Below, piece by piece: positions 40,659-48,124 of a DNA stretch of 64,000 bases (position 1 is its first letter; each line of letters opens with the position of its first letter). Source of the stretch: JABFRJ01 sp031379035 (GTDB lineage Bacteria; Pseudomonadota; Alphaproteobacteria; Rhizobiales; Hyphomicrobiaceae); the NCBI GenBank assembly GCA_031379035.1, contig JANNEU010000083.1, positions 1 through 64,000 of the forward strand, read 5' to 3'. The notes beneath the pieces were generated by a model. It made no database searches and was not told the DNA's origin. It was given only the letters and a program-made list of their open reading frames with translations. The translations under genes were made by a program, and so were the position numbers.

Positions 40659-41852
40659 ATGATCTTTCGCCGCAAGAAGTCCGACGGGTTCGATTGGCAC
40701 ACCTATGTGCGAACCACGATCAAGCTACGCCGTGATCAGCGTAAGGCTAAGATCGAAGAGATTGGCCGGGTTGCGGCCGTTCAGGCGAAGGCTGCGGGGG
40801 ATGCGGCGGTGCAGGGTGTGGCGCAAGTGGCCGGTACGGGCTGGAGCGCATCCGTTGCGGCGTGGCGCAACACTGTCGCCCAACCTGCAATATCGCTACC
40901 GGTGACGCTATGTGGCGCGGCAGCGCTGGCGTCTGGGGCTTATCGGTGGATATCGACATCCGGCGCTGACCGGGATGCGCTTATGCCGCTGCTGATCGGC
41001 GCGATACTGTTGCTGGCGGTGGCACCGCTGGTATTGGCGCGCTTTTTTGCAGGAACCGCTTCGCTACCAGCCCTCAAGGGCGTGACACTGCCAGCCAATA
41101 TGCTGCCGATTGCGGCGGTGGGATTGGTGGTGCTGGCGCTTGGCTGGTTTGCCTGGGGCCAAGCGTTGCCCGGGCTGACCGCTGCGGTCCTGCCGTCCCA
41201 GGCGCCGGCAGGTGTTACCGGCGTTGCCAATGTGCTGGAGGGCCGCGCGAGTGTGCTATCGGGCGAGATGATCCGGCTCCAGGGCCGATTGTTGCATCTG
41301 GCTGGGATCGAAGCGCCGGACCGCCAGCAGACCTGCACACGTGCCACCAAGCAGACGTGGAAGTGCGGCGAGGTGGCGCTGCAGGCGCTGGAGCGGCTGG
41401 CGCGCTCCAAGACATTCCGCTGCGTCACCCAGGGTGGACCGGATCCGCAAGGCCGCATCGCCGCCAACTGCACCGTTGATGGCCGCGATGTGGCCGGAGA
41501 ACTCGTCAAGGACGGCCATGTGTTCTCGGCTGCCACCTACTTCGGCGGTTATGGCTCGCAGGAGCAGGAAGCGCGCAAGTCCGGAGCCGGCGTGTGGTCC
41601 GGTGATGCCGTCCGACCAGCTGATTTTCGCTCAAAGCTATGGGATACCGCCAAGGCGTCAGCCCCGAACGGCTGTCCAGTGAAAGGCCAAGTCTCAGGCT
41701 CTCGCCGGACCTATCTGATGCCATGGGCCTCGGACTACGCACGAGCCAACGTTCGGACCGAACGCGGCGAGCGCTGGTTTTGCGATGAAAACGAAGCGGT
41801 TGCGGCTGGCTTCAAGCCGCCGCGCTCCGGTGCGCGCGTCGCGTCGCGTTAG
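40659..41852 (+). CDS. membrane-anchored thermonuclease-family protein
   Basis: The 397-aa protein has a charged N-terminus and about three hydrophobic segments between residues 85 and 205. A staphylococcal-nuclease-like domain follows at about 225-340 (VLEGRASVLSGEMIRLQGRLLHLAGIEAPD, RATKQTWKCGEVALQALERL, CTVDGRDVAGELVKDGHVF). A small C-terminal module includes a WFCDENEAVAAGFKPPR end that resembles Ada/nuclease sunset-type motifs. The active domain is probably periplasmic. It has several cysteines likely in disulfides. CAGGAG precedes the ATG at 40659. Confidence 0.8.
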   Translation: MIFRRKKSDGFDWHTYVRTTIKLRRDQRKAKIEEIGRVAAVQAKAAGDAAVQGVAQVAGTGWSASVAAWRNTVAQPAISLPVTLCGAAALASGAYRWISTSGADRDALMPLLIGAILLLAVAPLVLARFFAGTASLPALKGVTLPANMLPIAAVGLVVLALGWFAWGQALPGLTAAVLPSQAPAGVTGVANVLEGRASVLSGEMIRLQGRLLHLAGIEAPDRQQTCTRATKQTWKCGEVALQALERLARSKTFRCVTQGGPDPQGRIAANCTVDGRDVAGELVKDGHVFSAATYFGGYGSQEQEARKSGAGVWSGDAVRPADFRSKLWDTAKASAPNGCPVKGQVSGSRRTYLMPWASDYARANVRTERGERWFCDENEAVAAGFKPPRSGARVASR

Positions 41853-41853
41853 A

Positions 41854-42207
41854 TCAAGACCCGCGTTTGCAGGCTTCGTAGCGCGCGCGCCAAACCTTGG
41901 CACCGGTCTGTTCGGCGCGGCCCTTGAGGTAGCTGCATGGTGGCGCGCCGGTTTGCGACGGCCCCTGAAGCGGGATCGCGAAGATGCTCTTGGTTGGTGC
42001 GTAGCTGCCGTTGTAGCGTTGATAGCCAGTGTAGGTGTTGTTGCCGCCGTAGCCGCCGAAGGTCTCGTAGTAGCCGCCGAAGCTGGAGACACCGTTGCGG
42101 TTGCCCTGATTGCCAAGTTCGCGCAGTTCCTGGGCACCGGCCGGACTACAGGTCGCGACGATGGCCAGAGCGAGGGCCGCGAGTGTCCGATTCATAGGCA
42201 TTGTCAT
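41854..42207 (-). CDS. small secreted Gly/Tyr-rich protein
   Basis: The 117-aa protein has a signal peptide (NRTLAALALAIVATCSPAGAQ). A Gly/Tyr/Asn-rich stretch follows (SSFGGYYETFGGYGGNNTYTGYQRYNG), then a C-terminal cysteine pair (PPCSYLKGRAE and YEACKRGS). I know no family. The start is one of several ATGs near 42207; the shorter choice keeps a proper signal peptide. Convergent with the nuclease gene, one base apart. Confidence 0.6.
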   Translation of the reverse strand: MTMPMNRTLAALALAIVATCSPAGAQELRELGNQGNRNGVSSFGGYYETFGGYGGNNTYTGYQRYNGSYAPTKSIFAIPLQGPSQTGAPPCSYLKGRAEQTGAKVWRARYEACKRGS

Positions 42208-42359
42208 GGGCGTGTCCCCTGGAAGATGTATCCTGATGACTGTCATCAAGTACTTATTCGTAAAGTGTTAGCAAATCACGCGCTGGTGACGAACTCAGTC
42301 CACTTGCAATTCTGGCTGTGTTCCCGGAACATCCTTTCAAGAGCTGTTGGGAGGACGCA

Positions 42360-43583
42360 ATGAAAAACTCGAGGATACGGCGTCGGAGGCTTGGGTCGGC
42401 TGGCATTCTTGCCACGGCATGGGCCATATTCCTCGCTTTCCCGACCCATGCGCAGACGCCTGCGCCGCTGAAGATCGGAGTGTTGAGCGACCTCTCCGGA
42501 CCTTATGCAGATTCGGGCGGGCCGGGCTCAGTGCTAGCGGCGCAGATGGCGGTAGCGGACTTCGGCGGCACGATGAAAGGCCGCAAGATCGAGATCGTGG
42601 CGGGCGATACGCTGAACAAGCCAGATGTGGCGTCGAGCGTGGCGCGGCGATGGTTTGATACCGAAGGCGTGGCGGCGGTGGTCGATCTGCCGGTGACGCC
42701 GGTTGCCTTTGCCGTGCACGCGCTGGCCAAGCAAGCCAACAAGACGGTGTTGATCACAGCGGCGGCGACATCTGATCTCACGTCCAAGATGTGCATGCTG
42801 CAAAGTGTACATTGGGCCGACGACACGCACGCGCTGGCGGCCGGAACCGCCAAGGAGCTGCTCGCGAACGGTGCCAAGTCATGGCAGTTTATTGCCGTTG
42901 ATATCGCCTTTGGCGCGGCGCTGGTGAAAGAGGCCAGCGATGTCGTGATCGCTGGCGGCGGTACGGTGACGGGCACGGTCCGGCATCCCATCGGCGCGAC
43001 GGACTACAGCTCGCTGTTGCTGCAGGCGCAGGCGTCGAAGGCGCAGATGATCGGCCTGGCGAGTGTGGGTGGCGATCTGGTCAACGTCATCAAGCAGGCG
43101 AAGGAATTCCAGATCGGCGCGGACGGCAGCCAGTCGCTGGTCGCGTTTCTGGTCTACATCACCGACATCAACGCGCTCGGGCTGGATGTGGCGCAAAACC
43201 TCGTCGTGACGTCGAGCTTTTACTGGGATCAGAACGACCAATCGCGGGCGTTTGCGAAACGCTTTTTTGAGGTCCGCAAGGCGATGCCGACCAAGAACCA
43301 GGCATCCGTCTATGCCTCGGTTATGCACTATCTGCGGGCGGTGGATGCTGCGGGAACTGACGAGGCCGCCGCCGTTGGCAAGAAGATGCGCGAGCTGCCG
43401 GTCGACTATTTCGGGCGGCCGTCAAAGGTGCGTTCGGATGGCCGCGTGGTGTTCGATCTTGATGTCTATCGCGTGAAGAAGAAAGCCGACAGCAAAGGGC
43501 CGTGGGACTACTATGCGCCAGTGCGCAAGATCCCGGCGGCAGAGGCATTTTTGCCGGTGAATGCGGCGGTGTGTGGGGGGTGA
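42360..43583 (+). CDS. ABC transporter substrate-binding protein, branched-chain amino acid type
   Basis: The 407-aa periplasmic-binding protein (family I, LivJ-like) has an N-terminal signal (LATAWAIFLAFPTHAQ), then LKIGVLSDLSGPYADSGGPGS, a DTLNKPDVASSVARRWFD segment and late SKVRSDGRVVFDLDVYRVKK. It would deliver an amide, amino acid or aromatic ligand to an ABC transporter. No permease or ATPase genes are nearby. GGGAGG precedes the ATG at 42360. Confidence 0.85.
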   Translation: MKNSRIRRRRLGSAGILATAWAIFLAFPTHAQTPAPLKIGVLSDLSGPYADSGGPGSVLAAQMAVADFGGTMKGRKIEIVAGDTLNKPDVASSVARRWFDTEGVAAVVDLPVTPVAFAVHALAKQANKTVLITAAATSDLTSKMCMLQSVHWADDTHALAAGTAKELLANGAKSWQFIAVDIAFGAALVKEASDVVIAGGGTVTGTVRHPIGATDYSSLLLQAQASKAQMIGLASVGGDLVNVIKQAKEFQIGADGSQSLVAFLVYITDINALGLDVAQNLVVTSSFYWDQNDQSRAFAKRFFEVRKAMPTKNQASVYASVMHYLRAVDAAGTDEAAAVGKKMRELPVDYFGRPSKVRSDGRVVFDLDVYRVKKKADSKGPWDYYAPVRKIPAAEAFLPVNAAVCGG

Positions 43584-43597
43584 GTGCTCGTGATTCC

Positions 43598-43655
43598 CCC
43601 TCTCTCCGTCCTTCAACGGGGAGAGGGTTAGGGTGAGGGGCGGCAACGAGTCGGA
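43598..43655. repeat. REP-like element, left copy
   Basis: An 11-bp hairpin (43598-43608 with 43617-43627, one mismatch) is followed by a conserved block. The 39-bp stretch 43617-43655 reappears as a perfect reverse complement at 44753-44791. The rest of the 300-bp gap before the HNH gene has no gene I can support. Confidence 0.9.
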
Positions 43656-43884
43656 TGCTGCTTCAGTGACAGCTTAACGCTCGTTTTCGTCCGAAGACGA
43701 ACAAAAAAACCGACGCCGAAGTGGGCCAATTGCTGACGGAAATTATCTTGAGTTTTCCAATCTGCGACGTCGGCTTCGACTAGATTCGGAAGTCGTGATA
43801 AGTCGATAAGGTGCGGGGCCGATATCGGGCTGCGGCGATGTCGGACGATTGTCCGAAGGTGCCGGATTAGATGCCGAGGGCTGG

Positions 43885-44586
43885 ATGAAGTTCGAACTGG
43901 AGGAAAGTCTTCGGGGTGCGCCAGATGAAGCACTTCTGGACGACATGCGCAGGTGCGCAAAGCTGCTCCAACGTGACACGCTTACGCTGACTGAGTACGG
44001 CGAAGCTGGGAAAGCGCATCCGAGCACAATTCAGCGTCGCTTCGGTTCGTGGGTGAAGGCCTTGGAGTTAGCGGGCTTACAACCCAGTCGATCAAAAATC
44101 GGAATTTCGGACGAAGACCTATTCAACGATATCAAGAATCTCTGGGTCACGCTCGGTCGCCAACCTCGGTACTCCGAAATGAGGGCCCCCGCCGCGCAAT
44201 TTTCAGCGGAGACTTTTTCTGCGCGCTTTGGTTCGTGGTCAGATGGTCTTGCAAAATTTGTAGTGTGGGTGAACGCCGACAATGCCGGAAACGCCCAGAC
44301 CCAAGTTGACGCCTCAGGTGATGTAACTCCCGTACTCAAAGATGCGTTTGAACCTGCGAAGCGTCGCACTCGTCGCGAAATCACAGACCGTCAACGATTC
44401 AGAACTCTCGTCAGAGACGGATTTAGGTGTCAGTCGTGTGGCGTGAGTCCACTAACCAAGCCGGGCACAGAGCTGCATGTTGATCACGTTATTCCCTGGT
44501 CGAAGGGTGGCGAAACTGTAGATGAAAACCTCGGGACCAAGTGTTTGCAATGTAACTTGGGTAAGGGAAACGCATTCACCGTTTAA
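43885..44586 (+). CDS. HNH endonuclease with homing-endonuclease-associated repeats
   Basis: The 233-aa protein has two copies of a roughly 50-residue repeat (about 15-65 and 77-128), each with an RFGSW core (RRFGSWVKALELAGL and ARFGSWSDGLAKFV), like HNH-associated repeats. A C-terminal HNH domain has Cys182/Cys185, the HVDH at 198-201, Asn215 and Cys220/Cys223, a full zinc and catalytic set. The ATG at 43885 has GAGGG upstream. The gene lies between two inverted REP-like elements. It could be a homing-type, mobile or defence nuclease. Confidence 0.85.
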   Translation: MKFELEESLRGAPDEALLDDMRRCAKLLQRDTLTLTEYGEAGKAHPSTIQRRFGSWVKALELAGLQPSRSKIGISDEDLFNDIKNLWVTLGRQPRYSEMRAPAAQFSAETFSARFGSWSDGLAKFVVWVNADNAGNAQTQVDASGDVTPVLKDAFEPAKRRTRREITDRQRFRTLVRDGFRCQSCGVSPLTKPGTELHVDHVIPWSKGGETVDENLGTKCLQCNLGKGNAFTV

Positions 44587-44752
44587 TGCGAAGTCGATCA
44601 ACGCAGAGATCGTCAGCTTCCGTCGGCTGCAGAAACTCGCTGATCAAATCTGGACTGGAAGCACTGGCTCACAAGCGTCAAATCTTCATCCCTTGCAGGG
44701 CCAGAATTCACGGCAGCTTATCCCTCGACAGCGCGCGACCGCAGGAGTTGGT

Positions 44753-44819
44753 TCCGACTCGTTGCCGCCCCTCACCCTAACCCTCTCCCCGCACGCGCGA
44801 AAGCGCTACGGGGAGAGGG
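44753..44819. repeat. REP-like element, right copy, inverted
   Basis: The first 39 bp are the exact reverse complement of 43617-43655. They are followed by a perfect 11-bp hairpin (44781-44791 with 44809-44819). Together with the left copy this encloses about 1.2 kb. The other parts of the 300-bp gap from the HNH stop to the lyase gene hold no gene I can support. Confidence 0.92.
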
Positions 44820-44887
44820 GATAAAAGTGCGCTGCGCTTCGACTACAAAGGCTGATAATCCACAATTCCCCCGCTCATCGCTCCCCC

Positions 44888-45847
44888 CTACCGCCCGCTC
44901 GCTACCCGCCCGCCGCTCTGCGTCCGTGCGAGACCGGCTTCGGCGAGGTGGCCGGAGAGTTTTTCGTTGGGCAGGCCTTCGATGAGCACTTGGCGGACGG
45001 CCAGCAGCTTGGCGAGATCGATGCCGGTCGAGAGCCCCATTTCTTCCAGGATCCAGACGAGGTCTTCGGTGCAGACGTTACCGGAGGCACCGGGTGCGAA
45101 CGGGCAACCGCCTAGACCGGCTAGGGACGTATCGAAGCTGGTAACACCGGCCTCGAGGGCAGCGAGTGCGTTAGCGATGCCCTGGCCGCGGGTATCATGA
45201 AAGTGAGACCCGCCGACCTTATCTTTGCCGACGGCCTTGAAGAGCGCGGCGTAGAGGCGTTTGACCTGAGCGGGGTTGCCGATGCCGATGGTGTCGCACG
45301 GCGTGATGTGATCGGCACCTGCGGCGAGGCATTTTTCGGCGAGAGCCAGCACATCGGCGTCGGGTACTGCGCCGGCAATAGAACAGCCGAATGCCGTCGA
45401 GAGGCCGATCTCGATCTTTGGGCGCGATGCCGCAGGGTAACCGTCGCGCAGATCGGCGATGCGGCGCAACTCGTTGATCGATTGCTCGTGCGTTTTGCGG
45501 ATATTGGCGAGGTTGTGGGCGACGCTGACGGAGATCGGCATCGAGACCTTGTGCGCACCGGCGGCCATGGCGGCTTCGGCTCCCTTTAGGTTGGGTGCCA
45601 GGGCGATGACCGTCAGGCCGGGGATGGTGCGCGCGTACCGGACGATCTCGTCGGCGTCGGCCATGCCGGGCACGACCGTCGCTGGGACAAACGAGCAGAC
45701 CTCGATCTCGCGCACACCGGCGGCGGCGGCTTCGTTGATCCAGCGCTTCTTGAAATGGGTCGGCAGGATGGATTTCAGGATCTGCAGTCCGTCGCGCGGA
45801 CCGACTTCGACAATGGTGACATCGGGCTTACTGGCAGCTGCGGGCAT
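44888..45847 (-). CDS. mvaB: hydroxymethylglutaryl-CoA lyase-like protein
   Basis: The 319-aa HMGL-family TIM barrel has Arg18-Asp19 in GPRDGLQ, Glu49 and metal ligands His215 and His217 in GSHFHDTRGQG. The signature SLAGLGGCPFAPGASGN has catalytic Cys248 and Asn257. It should cleave HMG-CoA to acetyl-CoA and acetoacetate, as in leucine catabolism, or a related branched hydroxyacyl-CoA. It is divergent by 94 bp from a class III CoA-transferase, suggesting a paired activation and cleavage. The N-terminal GLQILKSI differs from the usual GLQNE, so the substrate may differ. Confidence 0.85.
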   Translation of the reverse strand: MPAAASKPDVTIVEVGPRDGLQILKSILPTHFKKRWINEAAAAGVREIEVCSFVPATVVPGMADADEIVRYARTIPGLTVIALAPNLKGAEAAMAAGAHKVSMPISVSVAHNLANIRKTHEQSINELRRIADLRDGYPAASRPKIEIGLSTAFGCSIAGAVPDADVLALAEKCLAAGADHITPCDTIGIGNPAQVKRLYAALFKAVGKDKVGGSHFHDTRGQGIANALAALEAGVTSFDTSLAGLGGCPFAPGASGNVCTEDLVWILEEMGLSTGIDLAKLLAVRQVLIEGLPNEKLSGHLAEAGLARTQSGGRVASGR

Positions 45848-45941
45848 GACGAAACCTCAGGGGTGACCGGCATCGGGCGCGCTTGCCGGGAATAACAAAC
45901 TCGGGTCGGATAGCAGATAAGCGATCCTGCAGGCGAGACCC

Positions 45942-47102
45942 ATGACAACGGCGACACTTCCATTGACGGGCATCCGGGTTCTTGAGTTCACCCACATGGT
46001 GGCTGGCCCGGCAGCAGGGTTGATACTGGCTGATCTGGGCGCTGACGTCATCAAGATCGAGCCATCCCCAAATGGCGATAAGACGCGCGACTTGACCGGC
46101 GCGGGGATCGGCTTCTTTGCGGTGATGAACCGGAATAAGCGCAGCATGATACTGGATTTGAAGAGCGAGGCTGGGCGCGCTGAGATCACAGAACTTGTCC
46201 GGACGGCGGACGTTTTGATCGAGAATTTCAGGCCCGGCGCAATGGACAACCTCGGTTTCGGAGCGGACGCGCTGCTGGAGGTCAATCCACGGCTTATCTA
46301 TGCTTCGGTGAAAGGCTTTTTATCGGGGCCTTATGAGCAGCGCGCCGCGCTCGACGAGGTGGTGCAGATGATGGCGGGCCTTGCCTACATGACCGGGCCG
46401 CCGGGCCGGCCGATGCGGGCGGGCTCATCGGTGATCGACATCATGAGCGGAATGTTTGCAGTGATCGCCATCCAGGCCGCGTTGCACGCGCGACAACGCA
46501 CAGGGCGCGGCCAACGCGTCGCCTGCGGGCTCTATGAGACATGCACACTGCTGATGGCGCAGCATATGATGCAGACGAGCATGACCGGCGAACCAGTCCC
46601 GCCGATGAGCATGCGGCAGCCGGCTTGGGGCGTCTACGACATCTTCGAATGTAGCGACGGTCAGCTGTTTGTCGGCGTGGTGACGGATACGCAGTGGCGC
46701 GGTTTCTGTGAAGGCTTCGGCTTGGCGGACCTCGGTATCGATCCCCGGCTCGCAACCAACAATGACCGACGCAGCAACCGCCACTGGCTCATTCCCACGC
46801 TGGCAAAAGTGATCGCGCCCATGACGCGGGCAGCGTTCGAAGCGACGGTGGCGCGGCTGGGTCTGCCCTACGCGCCGATCGCCAAGCCGGATGATCTATT
46901 TGAAGACCCGCATCTGGTTCAGTCAGGTGGTTTGTTGGCACTGACGTTGCCGGACGGCCGCGTGGCACTGACACCAGCGTTACCACTGGAAATGGATGGC
47001 CAACGGTTTGGGGTTCGGCAGGGACTGCCAAAACCGGGCGAGCACACCGAGGACGTACTCAACGAAATTCGTGCCGCGAAGATCCGCCGGAGACAGCTAT
47101 GA
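45942..47102 (+). CDS. family III CoA-transferase (CaiB/BaiF)
   Basis: The 386-aa protein has the class III CoA-transferase signatures VLEFTHMVAGPAAGLILADLG, NRNKRSMILDL and DVLIENFRPG. The catalytic aspartate is probably Asp138 in ALDEVVQ. Such enzymes move CoA between acids such as succinate and a dicarboxylate or hydroxy acid. Together with the divergent lyase it may activate HMG, citramalate or a similar acid. It overlaps the next gene by four bases (ATGA). Confidence 0.88.
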   Translation: MTTATLPLTGIRVLEFTHMVAGPAAGLILADLGADVIKIEPSPNGDKTRDLTGAGIGFFAVMNRNKRSMILDLKSEAGRAEITELVRTADVLIENFRPGAMDNLGFGADALLEVNPRLIYASVKGFLSGPYEQRAALDEVVQMMAGLAYMTGPPGRPMRAGSSVIDIMSGMFAVIAIQAALHARQRTGRGQRVACGLYETCTLLMAQHMMQTSMTGEPVPPMSMRQPAWGVYDIFECSDGQLFVGVVTDTQWRGFCEGFGLADLGIDPRLATNNDRRSNRHWLIPTLAKVIAPMTRAAFEATVARLGLPYAPIAKPDDLFEDPHLVQSGGLLALTLPDGRVALTPALPLEMDGQRFGVRQGLPKPGEHTEDVLNEIRAAKIRRRQL

Positions 47103-48124
47103 AAGCCCTCGCTGCGATACCACGCACAAACATTACCGCGCGCAATGGTGAGACTTTCTCACTCTCAACATTAGGCCTCGGCACAGCGCCACTCGGCAAC
47201 ATCTATCAACCGATTTTAGAGACAGATGCGGATGCGACGCTGGAGGCGGCGTGGTCTGCGGGGATTCGGCTGTTCGATACGGCACCGTATTACGGTCGCG
47301 GGTTGGCGGAAACGCGGCTCAATCGTTTCCTGCGCGGGCGACGACGCGACGACTATGTGCTGTCGACAAAGGTTGGTCGCATTCTGAAGCGCGTGCCAAC
47401 GGAGGCGATGACCGCGCAAACGCACTATTTCGACACGCCGGCGCGGGAGGTTATCTACGACTACAGCCGCGACGGTATTTTGCGGTCGGTCGAGCATTCG
47501 CTGGAGCGGCTTGGCCTGGATCGTATCGACATCCTGCTGGTGCATGACATTGACCCGGTCACGCACGGTTCGACCGAGGTCTCAGCGGCGCACGTCCGGC
47601 TGCTGCGCGGGAGCGGTTGGAAGGCATTCGAAGAGTTGCGATCCGCCGGGGTTATTCGGGCCGTTGGCACGGGGCTCAATGTGACCGAGACAACGGCGGA
47701 CCTCGTTGCAACGCTGGATCTCGATTTTGTTCTCCTGGCTGGACGCTATACTCTGTTGGAACAAGAGCCGCTTAAGGCACTGCTGCCCTTGTGTCTCAAG
47801 CGCGGCACGCACCTGCTGGCCGCAGGCGTGTTCAACTCGGGTCTGTTGGCTGGCGGCGCGACCTACAACTACAAAGCGGCACCACGCGATCTGATCGCGC
47901 GGGCGTCGCGACTCGGGGATATCTGCCAGGCGCATGGCGTCAAGTTGCAAGATGCGGCGCTGCAGTTTCCAGGCCGGCATGCGGCTGTTGCCGCGACCCT
48001 GTTCGGCGCGGTGTCGGCGCGTGAAGTCCGCTGCAACGTGGCGAGCCTCGCGAGACGGATTCCGGACGAGCTCTGGGAGGAACTCAAAGCCGAGGGACTT
48101 TTGGCAACGGATGCGCCGGTTTGA
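47099..48124 (+). CDS. aldo/keto reductase, aldose 1-dehydrogenase-like
   Basis: The 341-aa TIM-barrel oxidoreductase has LGLGTAPLGNIYQP at the N-terminus, GIRLFDTAPYYGRGLAETRL with catalytic Asp and Tyr, and LDRIDILLVHDIDP with the active-site His. The sequence resembles D-threo-aldose 1-dehydrogenase/pyridoxal 4-dehydrogenase members. It is translationally coupled to the CoA-transferase. The 3' end overlaps the opposite-strand acyltransferase by 41 bp. Substrate not assigned. Confidence 0.85.
   Translation: MKALAAIPRTNITARNGETFSLSTLGLGTAPLGNIYQPILETDADATLEAAWSAGIRLFDTAPYYGRGLAETRLNRFLRGRRRDDYVLSTKVGRILKRVPTEAMTAQTHYFDTPAREVIYDYSRDGILRSVEHSLERLGLDRIDILLVHDIDPVTHGSTEVSAAHVRLLRGSGWKAFEELRSAGVIRAVGTGLNVTETTADLVATLDLDFVLLAGRYTLLEQEPLKALLPLCLKRGTHLLAAGVFNSGLLAGGATYNYKAAPRDLIARASRLGDICQAHGVKLQDAALQFPGRHAAVAATLFGAVSAREVRCNVASLARRIPDELWEELKAEGLLATDAPV

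Noticed and set aside
41785..42363. 192-aa plus-strand open frame
   Set aside because: It is antisense to a secreted protein with a good signal peptide, and its own translation is Arg-rich without motifs.
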